Assembly: GCA_020216745.1 (NCBI GenBank)
Contig: JAIWNQ010000133.1
Span: 1 to 10,000, forward strand
DNA: 10,000 bases
Direction: 5' to 3'
Source of the DNA: Candidatus Hydrogenedens sp.
GTDB taxonomy: Bacteria; Hydrogenedentota; Hydrogenedentia; Hydrogenedentales; Hydrogenedentaceae
A program made the translations under genes and the position numbers. The notes below the pieces were generated by a model. That model was not told where the DNA came from. It worked only from the letters and a program-made list of their open reading frames with translations, and made no database searches. Numbering within the stretch: the stretch's first letter is position 1; every line of letters starts with the position of its first letter. This document shows, one piece after another, positions 1 to 7,093 of this stretch.

Positions 1-361
1 GTACAGACTTTACCCTACCATTTTCTATATTCAAAACAACTCGATTCGGTCCAGCTAATGTCTCAATAACAAAATCCGTTTTATGTGTGAGTCCTCGTTC
101 ATATACGTATTTTGCAAAACAACGGATACCATTCCCACACGTTTCTGCTTCACTGCCATCTGCGTTAAAAATACGCATCTTAAAATCAGCCGTTTCCGAA
201 GCAAGAATAAGAATAATACCATCTGCACCTGCTCCCAGATGACGATGACTCATCCGTCGCGATAATTCAGGGATATTCTCAGTGGGTAATCCACCTCGAG
301 CATCAATGTATAAATAATCATTTCCCAATCCATGCATTTTTGTAAAAACAAGTTGACTCAT
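1..361 (-). CDS. dapF: Diaminopimelate epimerase, N-terminal 120 residues (runs off left edge)
   Basis: DapF interconverts LL- and meso-diaminopimelate in the cytoplasm, the last steps toward lysine and the DAP cross-link of peptidoglycan. Only the N-terminal half is in the window. Translation from the ATG at 361 gives MSQLVFTKMHGLGNDYLYID, the family's opening, with the substrate-contacting GLGND at residues 11-15. GAGADGIILI follows around 43-52. RIFNADGSEAETCGNGIRCF at about 63-82 contains the first catalytic cysteine (Cys75) in CGNG; the partner cysteine lies in the missing C-terminal half. The usual residue before that Cys is Met or another hydrophobic, and here it is Thr, a minor change. 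The start is supported by an AGAAGG-like ribosome site about 10 bases upstream and by the conserved N-terminus. It lies downstream of ddl on the same strand, but its own promoter at 475-503 suggests separate transcription. Identification is near certain from the motifs. Confidence 0.97.
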   Translation of the reverse strand, partial: MSQLVFTKMHGLGNDYLYIDARGGLPTENIPELSRRMSHRHLGAGADGIILILASETADFKMRIFNADGSEAETCGNGIRCFAKYVYERGLTHKTDFVIETLAGPNRVVLNIENGRVKSV

Positions 362-474
362 GTGAAATTTACCTTCTTACTTTTTATCTAATTAGGAGTC
401 ATTAACCAAAAACAAATTTAGTTGCAGATAAAACAAATATCTCTAATTCTACTCTTTAACAAAAACATTAAAAT

Positions 475-503
475 ATTATAGAACTTTTCACGATTATTAG
501 CAA
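475..503 (-). promoter_or_regulatory. Probable sigma-70-type promoter of dapF
   Basis: Read on the minus strand, TTGCTA (503-498) is followed after exactly 17 bp by a perfect TATAAT (480-475). Transcription would start near 468 and leave an untranslated leader of about 105 nt before the dapF ATG. The -10 box matches consensus at all six positions and the -35 at four. This is a motif match only, but the placement in the gap upstream of dapF fits. The remaining 362-604 gap is AT-rich and shows no other gene. Confidence 0.6.
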
Positions 504-604
504 CAATAAATTAATGATGTAAAACAGAAAAGTTTAAAGTATTAGACATCCACAAGATTAGAAAATAATACTCAAATAAAAAAACTTATGAATTGTAAAA
601 TAGT

Positions 605-1621
605 TTAAACCCTCTTATTAAGAGCATGCTCAACAAATTTTTGTACCATCTGCTCATAACTAATACCTGCACATTTTGCTTCCTGTGGGTATAAAGATGT
701 TGGTGTGAGCCCAGGAATAGGGTTTATTTCTATCCAGACAGGTCCCTCCTCGTCGATAATAAAATCACTTCGGCTCCATGTAGAACAGCCTATCACCTGA
801 TGTGCCCGCACAGCCATTTCTTGTACCTTTCGAGTTTGTTCAGGGGCAATTGGTGCGGGTGTAATTTCTTCAGTAGCACCTGGTGTATATTTCGCAGTAT
901 AGTCAAAGAATGAACTTGTTTTAGGGCAAATCTCTGTAACTGGCAAAGCACATGGAGGTTTCTCCTCTTCACAATCCCATACACCACATGTAACTTCGCG
1001 ACCTTTTATAAATTTTTCTACCAGCACCTCGTTATCCAATTCCATTGCCTGCTCAATTCCCACAAGGACAGTCTCTCCATCCCCTGCAATTGTAACTCCT
1101 ACACTGGACCCCTGAGATGAAGGTTTTATCACCACTGGAAAGCCTAATTCCTTCTCCACACGATGTACAGTCTCCGACCTGTCCCAAATCCACGTTTCTT
1201 TACGAAAAACAATATGGTCAGCAACACGGATACCTGCCATCTTTGCGACTGCCTTAGAACACACTTTATTCATTGCAAGAGCACATGCCAAACAATCAGA
1301 GCCCGTATATGGGATATGAAGCCAATCTAATAGTCCCTGAATGCGTCCATCCTCACCATAAGCACCATGTAATGCATTAAAAACTACTTGTATTCCCAAT
1401 CGTTTTAACTCTACAAGTGCTTCCTCAATTTTCATTATCCGCTTCTCAGGAAACTCCCAATTAAAATCACGATGAATAATAATTGGAATAGGTTCATATT
1501 CTGTTGTTTTTAATGCACGGACTACGCCCTCCCCTGATAAAAGCGATATTTCATGCTCCGAACTTACACCGCCCATTAATACACCAACCCGCATTGGAAT
1601 AAAAGTCTTGGTATTCTCCAT
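605..1621 (-). CDS. ddl: D-alanine--D-alanine ligase
   Basis: This ATP-grasp enzyme joins two D-alanines for the peptidoglycan stem peptide. From the ATG at 1621 it has 338 residues, within the usual Ddl range. Visible motifs: VGVLMGGVSSEHEISLLSG (about 11-29, including the Glu that binds the first D-Ala), ALHGAYGEDG (83-92), VVIKPSSQGSSVGV of the ATP-grasp fold (163-176), the loop FFDYTAKYT (238-246), and the metal-binding end SDFIIDEEGPVWIEINPIPG (285-304) with Asp286, Glu298 and Asn300. The Tyr in TAKY, rather than Phe, is the D-Ala-D-Ala rather than D-Ala-D-Lac (vancomycin-resistance) signature. The frame stays open to a TTG at 1705, but those extra 28 residues look unlike Ddl and overlap a likely promoter. 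An ATG at 1594 (MRVGVLMGG) is an equally plausible start; no ribosome site decides. It is transcribed divergently from the helicase gene. Confidence 0.96.
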   Translation of the reverse strand: MENTKTFIPMRVGVLMGGVSSEHEISLLSGEGVVRALKTTEYEPIPIIIHRDFNWEFPEKRIMKIEEALVELKRLGIQVVFNALHGAYGEDGRIQGLLDWLHIPYTGSDCLACALAMNKVCSKAVAKMAGIRVADHIVFRKETWIWDRSETVHRVEKELGFPVVIKPSSQGSSVGVTIAGDGETVLVGIEQAMELDNEVLVEKFIKGREVTCGVWDCEEEKPPCALPVTEICPKTSSFFDYTAKYTPGATEEITPAPIAPEQTRKVQEMAVRAHQVIGCSTWSRSDFIIDEEGPVWIEINPIPGLTPTSLYPQEAKCAGISYEQMVQKFVEHALNKRV

Positions 1622-1683
1622 ACTATATGTTCCCAAAACAAAAGGTAAATATTTCAAACAACGGACACAATAATTGTTGATAG

Positions 1684-1713
1684 ATTTTATCACTTGATCT
1701 GCCAATATCTCAA
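1684..1713 (-). promoter_or_regulatory. Candidate ddl promoter
   Basis: On the minus strand TTGAGA (1713-1708) and TAAAAT (1689-1684) are separated by 18 bp. Transcription would begin near 1677, about 55 nt before the ATG at 1621. If real, it excludes the TTG at 1705 as the ddl start. Match quality is moderate and the region is AT-rich, so this is tentative. Confidence 0.35.
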
Positions 1714-1808
1714 TAACCTATGTCTTTCATTTTGTATATCAAAATAATTTTTTAGAATGTTATAAGATAAAGAATAAAAAGTTCAGTATATGTAGCAAGT
1801 GACACAAA

Positions 1809-1836
1809 TTGTATATTTAATTTTGAATGCTATATT
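1809..1836 (+). promoter_or_regulatory. Candidate promoter of the helicase / PH-domain operon
   Basis: TTGTAT (1809-1814) and TATATT (1831-1836) lie 16 bp apart, giving a predicted start near 1843 and a leader of about 43 nt before the ATG at 1886. It sits in the divergent gap between ddl and the helicase gene (1622-1885). Several other AT-rich hexamer pairs could be drawn here, so confidence is low. Confidence 0.3.
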
Positions 1837-1885
1837 CTATTGATTTACTTCAAAAAGTTTAGAAATAAAAAATAAGAGTCTTTTT

Positions 1886-3589
1886 ATGAAAAAGAAGGTA
1901 GAAAAACCATTAATTGTTCAATCGGACCGTACCATTTTATTGGAAGTTGAAAATCCATTATACGAAGAGGCACGGGATGCTCTATCTGCTTTTGCAGAAT
2001 TGGTAAAATCACCTGAACATTTTCATACTTATCGGATTACACCGATTTCGCTATGGAATTCCGCTTCAGCAGGTTATACCGCAACACGAATTATTGACCT
2101 GCTTCATAAATATAGCCGATATGATGTCCCTTCGAACTTAATCTATGAAATCAACGATACAGTTCGCCGTTATGGCAGGCTGAAATTATATAAAAGCCCA
2201 CAACAGGAATTAATTCTTGAATCGGACGACGCAATGCTCCTTTCAGAGTTGCTCTACAACAAGGCTTTGCAGGAGTTCGGGCTAACTAAATTGGATTCAC
2301 GTCGTGTTCGTGTAAATACACAATTTCGGGGACACTTAAAAAGTGTTCTGGTAAAATTAGGTTTCCCAGCGGAAGACCTTGCAGGATATGTTGAAGGGGC
2401 TCCATTAAAATTTGAATTACGTAAAAAACTATCCTCTGGAAAGCCTTTCATCCTACGAGATTACCAGATTGACGCCATTTCTGCATTTTATGCAGGTGGC
2501 ACAAATCGTGGTGGTAGTGGTGTAATTGTGCTTCCCTGTGGTGCAGGTAAAACCATTGTCGGGATTGGTGTCATGCATAAATTACAAACACATACCCTTG
2601 TATTAACAACAAATACTGTGGCTCTACGACAATGGAAAGCGGAACTTTTAGAAAAAACAACCCTAACGGAAGACCACATTGGCGAGTACAGTGGAGAACT
2701 GAAAGAAATCAAACCCGTTACACTGGCAACTTATCAGATTTTGACACATCGCAAAACAAAAGATAGTCCATTCCTTCATTTCCGTCTATTCGAAGATGGA
2801 GCATGGGGACTAATTATCTACGATGAGGTACATCTCTTACCTGCACCCGTATTCCGTGCCACTGCTGATTTACAAGCTCGCCGAAGATTAGGACTTACAG
2901 CCACCTTAGTCCGTGAGGATGGACGCGAAGATGAGGTGTTCAGCCTTATTGGACCTAAGAAATGTGATATCCCATGGAAAGTCTTAGAGAAGCAAGGTTG
3001 GATAGCCGAAGCCCTTTGTACTGAAGTGCGTATACCAATGATGGAAGATGAACGCTATAAATATGTCGTGGCTTCAAAATCTGCCAAATTCCAGATTGCA
3101 TCAAAAAATCCAATAAAGATAAGTATTTGTAAACAAATTTTAGAACACCATAAAGAAGATAATGTCCTTATCATCGGTCAATATCTGGACCAACTCAAAA
3201 TCATACAAAAAAACTTTGGGGCACCAATCATTACAGGACAAACACCCAATAAAAAGAGAGAAGAGCTTTATCAAAAATTCCGTAATGGAGATATAAAACT
3301 CCTGATTGTTTCCAAAGTTGCTAATTTCGCCATTGACCTGCCAGATGCCAATGTCGCCATTCAGGTATCTGGCACCTTCGGTTCACGACAAGAAGAAGCA
3401 CAGCGATTGGGTAGAATCCTCCGTCCAAAAGAATCGGGTAAACAAGCCCACTTCTATACTATCGTCACACGCGATACATTAGACCAGGATTACGCCCTCA
3501 ATCGTCAACTCTTCCTCACAGAACAAGGTTACCAATACAAAATCATATCTATGGAACAATTAAATGAATTGTTGAACACTATTAAATAG
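1886..3589 (+). CDS. XPB/Rad25-type superfamily 2 DNA helicase
   Basis: A 567-residue ATP-dependent 3'-5' DNA translocase/helicase of the bacterial XPB branch, expected in the cytoplasm and linked by family to DNA repair. Residues 1-180 form the XPB-type N-terminal region (helicase C-terminal-like / damage-recognition part). The motor core starts at FILRDYQIDAI (188-198), where RDYQ serves as the Q-like motif. Then come Walker A PCGAGKT (217-223), motif II DEVH (313-316), motif III TAT (338-340), and the XPB-specific RED element in LVREDGRED (341-349). The second RecA fold carries VLIIGQYLDQL (about 427-437) and motif VI EAQRLGRILRPK (504-515) with its arginine fingers. DEVH plus RED separates it from UvrB, RecG and type I restriction helicases. 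All motor motifs are intact, so it should be active. Archaeal XPB pairs with the nuclease Bax1; none is seen here. The next gene follows after 42 bp and is probably co-transcribed. A weak purine-rich site precedes the start. Confidence 0.93.
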   Translation: MKKKVEKPLIVQSDRTILLEVENPLYEEARDALSAFAELVKSPEHFHTYRITPISLWNSASAGYTATRIIDLLHKYSRYDVPSNLIYEINDTVRRYGRLKLYKSPQQELILESDDAMLLSELLYNKALQEFGLTKLDSRRVRVNTQFRGHLKSVLVKLGFPAEDLAGYVEGAPLKFELRKKLSSGKPFILRDYQIDAISAFYAGGTNRGGSGVIVLPCGAGKTIVGIGVMHKLQTHTLVLTTNTVALRQWKAELLEKTTLTEDHIGEYSGELKEIKPVTLATYQILTHRKTKDSPFLHFRLFEDGAWGLIIYDEVHLLPAPVFRATADLQARRRLGLTATLVREDGREDEVFSLIGPKKCDIPWKVLEKQGWIAEALCTEVRIPMMEDERYKYVVASKSAKFQIASKNPIKISICKQILEHHKEDNVLIIGQYLDQLKIIQKNFGAPIITGQTPNKKREELYQKFRNGDIKLLIVSKVANFAIDLPDANVAIQVSGTFGSRQEEAQRLGRILRPKESGKQAHFYTIVTRDTLDQDYALNRQLFLTEQGYQYKIISMEQLNELLNTIK

Positions 3590-3617
3590 TTTGTAACGTT
3601 TTAAATTTTTTCTAAAT

Positions 3618-3624
3618 AAAGGAG
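3618..3624 (+). promoter_or_regulatory. Ribosome binding site deciding the PH-domain protein start
   Basis: AAAGGAG ends 7 bases before the ATG at 3632, ideal spacing. The in-frame TTG at 3626, which would add two residues, lies only one base after this site and can be excluded as the start. Confidence 0.8.
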
Positions 3625-3631
3625 ATTGTTT

Positions 3632-4054
3632 ATGTCTGAAGAAAAAATTATCTGGTCAGGAACACCATCACAGGTTTTGAATCTCTGGATATTCATTATT
3701 TGCCTACTTACCTGTTTTTTGATAATCCCTATTTTCTACGCCTTATGGAAATGGCTTGTGGTTAAATGCACAAAATATGTAATCACAACAGAAAGAATTA
3801 AAATTACAACTGGTGTCTTCTCTACCAAAACAGATTACTTAGAGTTATACCGTATCAACGATATAACATTTGAACAACCCTTCCTACTAAGAATTTTCTC
3901 ATTAGGTAACCTAAAACTTACCACATCAGATACTTCGACCCCCGAACTTACTCTACAAGCAATTCCTGCATCCGAAGAACTACAAAATGAAATCCGCAAA
4001 TGCATTGAAACTCAAAGAGACAAGAAACGAGCCCGCGTCATCGACTATACTTAA
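3632..4054 (+). CDS. Membrane-anchored bacterial PH-domain protein (DUF304 / bPH2-like)
   Basis: A 140-residue protein with a short polar N-terminus, MSEEKIIWSGTPS. A hydrophobic stretch at about 15-44 could form one long or two tight membrane helices. A cytoplasmic beta-rich domain follows. Its core, YVITTERIKITTGVFSTKTD (about 49-68) then LELYRINDITFEQPFLLRIF (about 70-89) and SLGNLKLTTSD, matches the DUF304 bacterial PH pattern (ITxxRIxxxxGxxx...IPLxRIxDVxxxQ...LGxGxxxI). The C-terminal tail (about 125-140) is highly charged. The molecular function of this family is poorly defined; members are usually thought of as membrane-associated binding modules. It lies 42 bp behind the helicase gene with a strong ribosome site and is probably in its operon, though the functional link is unknown. 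The fold call is fairly secure and no specific role can be assigned. Confidence 0.85.
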   Translation: MSEEKIIWSGTPSQVLNLWIFIICLLTCFLIIPIFYALWKWLVVKCTKYVITTERIKITTGVFSTKTDYLELYRINDITFEQPFLLRIFSLGNLKLTTSDTSTPELTLQAIPASEELQNEIRKCIETQRDKKRARVIDYT

Positions 4055-4324
4055 TAGATACTTAACTACTTAACATACAAAAATCTAATATATACAAAAA
4101 TAAACAATAACCACCAATTAAAATCGCTAAAACTGTTCATTCTAACACAACCCTTTAAACATACCCCTCAAATAAAAAGGCAAAATGTTAACTATTTAAA
4201 ACCTCTCAATTTCATTCTTCTTGTTTAATTACTCAACTCTATTTTTCAATGTTTCTTTAATAATACCTACTATTATCTTTATTTTTAATTAAATTTATAA
4301 ATTTAATAAATCTTAAAAAAAATG
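4055..4324. other. AT-rich intergenic region upstream of the radical-SAM-like operon
   Basis: About 270 bp without a convincing ORF on either strand and without a clear G/C-rich terminator hairpin after the PH-domain gene. The right half is almost pure A/T and ends in an A-tract (about 4314-4321) immediately upstream of the predicted -35 box. It could therefore serve as an UP-type element for that promoter. It also contains the palindrome listed at 4288-4307. Confidence 0.5.
4288..4307. repeat. Perfect 20-bp AT palindrome
   Basis: ATTAAATTTATAAATTTAAT reads identically on both strands over 20 bp, with further partial symmetry outside it. It ends 17 bp before the predicted -35 hexamer at 4325. 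It is made only of A and T, so a chance origin in this composition is quite possible. Its position would suit a regulator or DNA-bending site. Confidence 0.45.
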
Positions 4325-4353
4325 TTGAAAACCACAATTTTTTATGTTAATAT
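4325..4353 (+). promoter_or_regulatory. Probable promoter of the radical-SAM-like / PfkB operon
   Basis: TTGAAA (4325-4330), a 17-bp spacer and TAATAT (4348-4353), with an extended -10 TG at 4345-4346 placed one base before the hexamer. The predicted start is near 4360, giving a leader of about 67 nt before the ATG at 4427. It is preceded by an A-tract that could act as an UP element. Both arms of a 9-bp inverted repeat bracket it, which suggests control by a DNA-binding protein. Confidence 0.55.
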
Positions 4354-4378
4354 ATTTGATATACAATATATTGTGGTT
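4330..4378. repeat. 9-bp inverted repeat bracketing the promoter core (possible bipartite operator)
   Basis: AACCACAAT at 4330-4338 is mirrored perfectly by ATTGTGGTT at 4370-4378, with centres 40 bp apart. The left arm overlaps the last base of the -35 box and the spacer. The right arm lies just after the predicted transcription start. Both arms carry the local island of C/G bases in otherwise A/T sequence, so the match is less likely to be compositional chance. There is no T-run after the right arm, so it is not a typical terminator. Confidence 0.5.
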
Positions 4379-4426
4379 ATAAAATATTTTAAACCTATAA
4401 GTAGTATGTAAATTAGGAATAGAAAG

Positions 4427-6046
4427 ATGAGCCAATTTATCTTTGTGTATGCACCATCAAATTTGAAAGATATTAAAGTTTTTCTTCCAAAAAGGCCTCT
4501 TGCAGTCATGGCACAGATATTAAAAGAAAATTACGTTGAGACTGCAATCTTTGATTTTGGGGTTCCTAATTCTATTGAATTTTTACAGGAGAATACCACA
4601 ACCAGTAGTGTATCGAAAAATAGTATTGGTAAAACCAAAAAATGGAATTCATTGGTTTCAAAAATTTTTGGAAAACATAAGGATGACATAGCAGTTAGAG
4701 AACAACGATATATTCAATGGGTACATCGGAATATAAAAATAACTCCTAAAACTGCATGTATTTTATTCTGGATAGAAAATCGAGGAGACCTTGTTATTGC
4801 TCGTCATGTTGCAAAACAAATCAGGGAGGACGAGCCTGAGCGAGAACTTTTTATTATTGCCTGCGGTCCTTATTTTAAGCATACAGGTCCATATATTGTA
4901 ACGTATCTACCAGAGTTTAATGGTATTTTATTAAATCATTGCGAGTTATCTATATTGCCATTGTGGAAATATCTTGTTTCAGGGAAACCGATTCATTCCA
5001 TTCCCAATTATGCATATTCTGAATGGGGCGAAATTCACATGGGACCAGTCAGTCGGTTATTATCGCTTGATGAGCTTCCGATACCTACGTATGATACTTA
5101 TGAGTCTCTTTTAAGAGGTGAAAAATTTAATATATTTACATTAGAACAAACAAGAGATGGTAGAATGGGCTATGCCGAGCCTTACATCTTAAAGCAACCT
5201 ATTAATGCCAGTATTGAAAGTTTAATACATGAGTCGCATGCGCTCCGTGGTAGATATTACACATCCACATTTCATATTGCAGGAGAAATGACAAGTCTGA
5301 CAGATGTTCAATCATTTGCTTTAGCACTATTAAAGTCTGCTCACTTTATCAATTATTCACGTAGTTTTCATTGTTTAAATATTCAAGGTGAATCTGTCCA
5401 CAGTTTGCACTTATCTGGATGTCGTGCTATATCTGTTGAAATTCCAACAGGAAGCCAACGTTTATTATCCAAGTATTACGGGTTAATGCGAACAATCAGT
5501 TCATTTGAAACTGCAATGACTGCGTTTGCAAGTTCTGGTCTTTACACAACAATTCAATGTTCATATCCATGTGCAGAAGAAGACAGACATACCTTCGCTG
5601 AAACAGTAAGGTTGATTCAAAGAATTAAGCCAGATAGCGTCAGGGTTTTGCCTGTATATCTTTGGCCTGATTCATTATGGTGGGAAAATATGCAATCGTT
5701 TAATCTCAATATCGACACATCAGATTACTTTACATGGCTTGCTGGACAACACTCTGCAAACAATTACCCTTATTGGAAATCATTTGAGCCATATTTATTA
5801 GAAAACGAGGCTACCAAGTTAGGAATATCTATCTATGGTGGTGAAGTCATGGGTTTGATTGCTCATGTACTACAAATACCAAAGGAGCAAAAACTATTCA
5901 AGCAAATTTACGAAAAAATATTATCTGAAGGTGATGCTAATAGTATGCAGGATTGGATTGCACAATTTAATACAATGTCAAGAAAAAGAATAAAAGAGGA
6001 AGAATGGAATATTCGTAAAAGTGACTTCAAAGCAGTTGCAAATTAA
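4427..6046 (+). CDS. B12-binding/radical-SAM-like protein lacking the cluster cysteines (probable pseudoenzyme)
   Basis: A 539-residue protein laid out like a cobalamin-binding radical SAM enzyme. The N-terminus resembles the B12-binding Rossmann domain: KRPLAVMAQILKENYVETAI (22-41), then FIIACGPYFKHTGPY (142-156), where relatives have GGPHPT, and FNGILLNHCE in place of the usual VxGEGE. The linker LLSLDELPIPTYD (211-223) is the typical LDELPxPxxD. In radical SAM enzymes a TSRGCPxxCxFC loop follows; here the same place reads TRDGRMGYAEP (242-252), with no cysteine. Later elements persist: GCRAISVEIPTGSQRLL (331-347, versus GxxxxxxGxESGSxxxL) and a C-terminal helical tail. Without CxxxCxxC it cannot bind the usual 4Fe-4S cluster, so radical chemistry is not expected. 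The frame is long, intact and has an AGGA site 8 bases before the ATG, which argues for a maintained protein. It is probably co-transcribed with the PfkB kinase 25 bp downstream. The ancestry call is motif-based; its role is unknown. Confidence 0.72.
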   Translation: MSQFIFVYAPSNLKDIKVFLPKRPLAVMAQILKENYVETAIFDFGVPNSIEFLQENTTTSSVSKNSIGKTKKWNSLVSKIFGKHKDDIAVREQRYIQWVHRNIKITPKTACILFWIENRGDLVIARHVAKQIREDEPERELFIIACGPYFKHTGPYIVTYLPEFNGILLNHCELSILPLWKYLVSGKPIHSIPNYAYSEWGEIHMGPVSRLLSLDELPIPTYDTYESLLRGEKFNIFTLEQTRDGRMGYAEPYILKQPINASIESLIHESHALRGRYYTSTFHIAGEMTSLTDVQSFALALLKSAHFINYSRSFHCLNIQGESVHSLHLSGCRAISVEIPTGSQRLLSKYYGLMRTISSFETAMTAFASSGLYTTIQCSYPCAEEDRHTFAETVRLIQRIKPDSVRVLPVYLWPDSLWWENMQSFNLNIDTSDYFTWLAGQHSANNYPYWKSFEPYLLENEATKLGISIYGGEVMGLIAHVLQIPKEQKLFKQIYEKILSEGDANSMQDWIAQFNTMSRKRIKEEEWNIRKSDFKAVAN

Positions 6047-6058
6047 ACACATTTAAGT

Positions 6059-6065
6059 GAAGGAG
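6059..6065 (+). promoter_or_regulatory. Ribosome binding site deciding the PfkB kinase start
   Basis: GAAGGAG ends six bases before GTG at 6072. The upstream in-frame GTG at 6057 overlaps this site and lacks a site of its own. The kinase therefore most likely begins at 6072 with MSITVVGSIALDSVETPYG, which also matches the family N-terminus. Confidence 0.8.
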
Positions 6066-6071
6066 CATACC

Positions 6072-6995
6072 GTGTCAATTACAGTCGTCGGTTCTATAGC
6101 GTTAGATTCTGTGGAAACACCTTACGGTAAATGCGAATTAGAATTGGGCGGTGCTGCAACTTACTTTTCCATTTCAGCTTCTTTTTTTACACATGTCAAT
6201 ATGATAGGTGTTATTGGCACTGATTTCCCGAGAGAATACATTCAGATTCTCAAATCAAGAAATATCAACATTGATGGATTAAAACAAGTAGAAGGCAAAA
6301 CCTTCCGTTGGTCTGGGCGGTATCATAAAGATATAAACCAACGCGACACATTGGATACACAACTTAATGTTTTCGAAACATTTAAACCCATTATCTCTAA
6401 GGAAATTTCACAGGTTCCTTACTTATTTCTTGGAAATATTAATCCTTCCTTACAGTTAGATGTATTACGTCAGGCATTCCCGCGTTTTACAGGCATGGAT
6501 ACTATGAATCTGTGGATAGAAACAACCCCAGACGATTTACAAGAAGTTCTGAGTCGTGTTGATATTCTCTTTATTAACGATTCTGAAGCAAGACAACTTT
6601 CAGGTGAAGAAAATTTAAAGAAAGCCAGTCGGGAAATCCTTGCCTTAGGTCCAGACGTGCTTATAATTAAAAAAGGGGAACACGGTTCCATAGTATTCTT
6701 TGAAGATGACGACAGTTTTATGCTACCAGCATATTTGTTAGAAGACGTTGTTGACCCTACAGGTGCTGGTGATAGTTTCGCAGGTGGTTTTATGGGTTAT
6801 ATTGCTTATAGGAACAGCACTGACCCCGAAACGTTACGGCAGGCTACAGTTGTAGGAACTGTCATAGCCTCCTTTACATGCGAATCCTTCGGACCACGAC
6901 GATTATTATCTCTCACAGGGGAAGAACTCAAAAACCGCTGTTACGAATTTATCCAGCAAACCCGCATTCAAGACCTTCCTCAATTTCCATTTTAA
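6072..6995 (+). CDS. PfkB-family (ribokinase-like) carbohydrate kinase
   Basis: A 307-residue ATP-dependent kinase of the ribokinase/PfkB superfamily, cytoplasmic. It opens with VVGSIALDSVETPYG and a substrate-side GGAATYFS (26-33; family GGxxxN). NDSEARQL (169-176) and IKKGEHGSIVFF (199-210) follow. The C-terminal PfkB signature DPTGAGDSFAGGF (228-240) contains the GAGD anion hole and catalytic base Asp234. All catalytic elements are present, so it should be active. The family covers ribose, fructose, adenosine and other sugar or nucleoside substrates, and the sequence does not reveal which. The VETPxGK...LGGAATYFS...KTFRWSGRYHKD pattern resembles a PfkB subgroup common in environmental bacteria whose substrate, to my knowledge, is not established. 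It lies 25 bp behind the radical-SAM-like gene and probably shares its promoter; the next gene lies 98 bp on. The GTG start is chosen from the ribosome site. Confidence 0.93.
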   Translation: MSITVVGSIALDSVETPYGKCELELGGAATYFSISASFFTHVNMIGVIGTDFPREYIQILKSRNINIDGLKQVEGKTFRWSGRYHKDINQRDTLDTQLNVFETFKPIISKEISQVPYLFLGNINPSLQLDVLRQAFPRFTGMDTMNLWIETTPDDLQEVLSRVDILFINDSEARQLSGEENLKKASREILALGPDVLIIKKGEHGSIVFFEDDDSFMLPAYLLEDVVDPTGAGDSFAGGFMGYIAYRNSTDPETLRQATVVGTVIASFTCESFGPRRLLSLTGEELKNRCYEFIQQTRIQDLPQFPF

Positions 6996-7093
6996 CATCA
7001 CTCCTTTTAGTGAGGAGAGCAGTTGAATAGGGAAAGTATAAACTCCCATAATTACTCACAACAAAATTCTAAATTCGCTTAAGGAACAGACCC

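Noticed and set aside
83..265. 60-codon plus-strand frame at the left edge
   Set aside because: It lies antisense inside dapF, whose conserved motifs fix the true strand.
582..606. Possible ddl terminator (AAACT/AGTTT arms followed by a T-run on the minus strand)
   Set aside because: The stem is only 5 A/T-rich pairs with a 15-base loop and overlaps the stop codon, too weak to call in this composition.
605..1621. Ddl as a VanA/VanB-type D-Ala-D-Lac ligase (vancomycin resistance)
   Set aside because: The specificity loop keeps Tyr in TAKY, the D-Ala-D-Ala signature, and no vanH/vanX-like neighbours are present.
1622..1705. N-terminal extension of ddl from the TTG at 1705
   Set aside because: The 28 added residues have no Ddl-like features, lack a good ribosome site, and cover a candidate promoter. 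Starts at 1621 or 1594 fit the family.
6998..7017. Hairpin after the PfkB gene (TCACT/AGTGA or CTCCT/AGGAG)
   Set aside because: The two short 5-bp stems are mutually exclusive and no T-run follows, so it is not a convincing intrinsic terminator.
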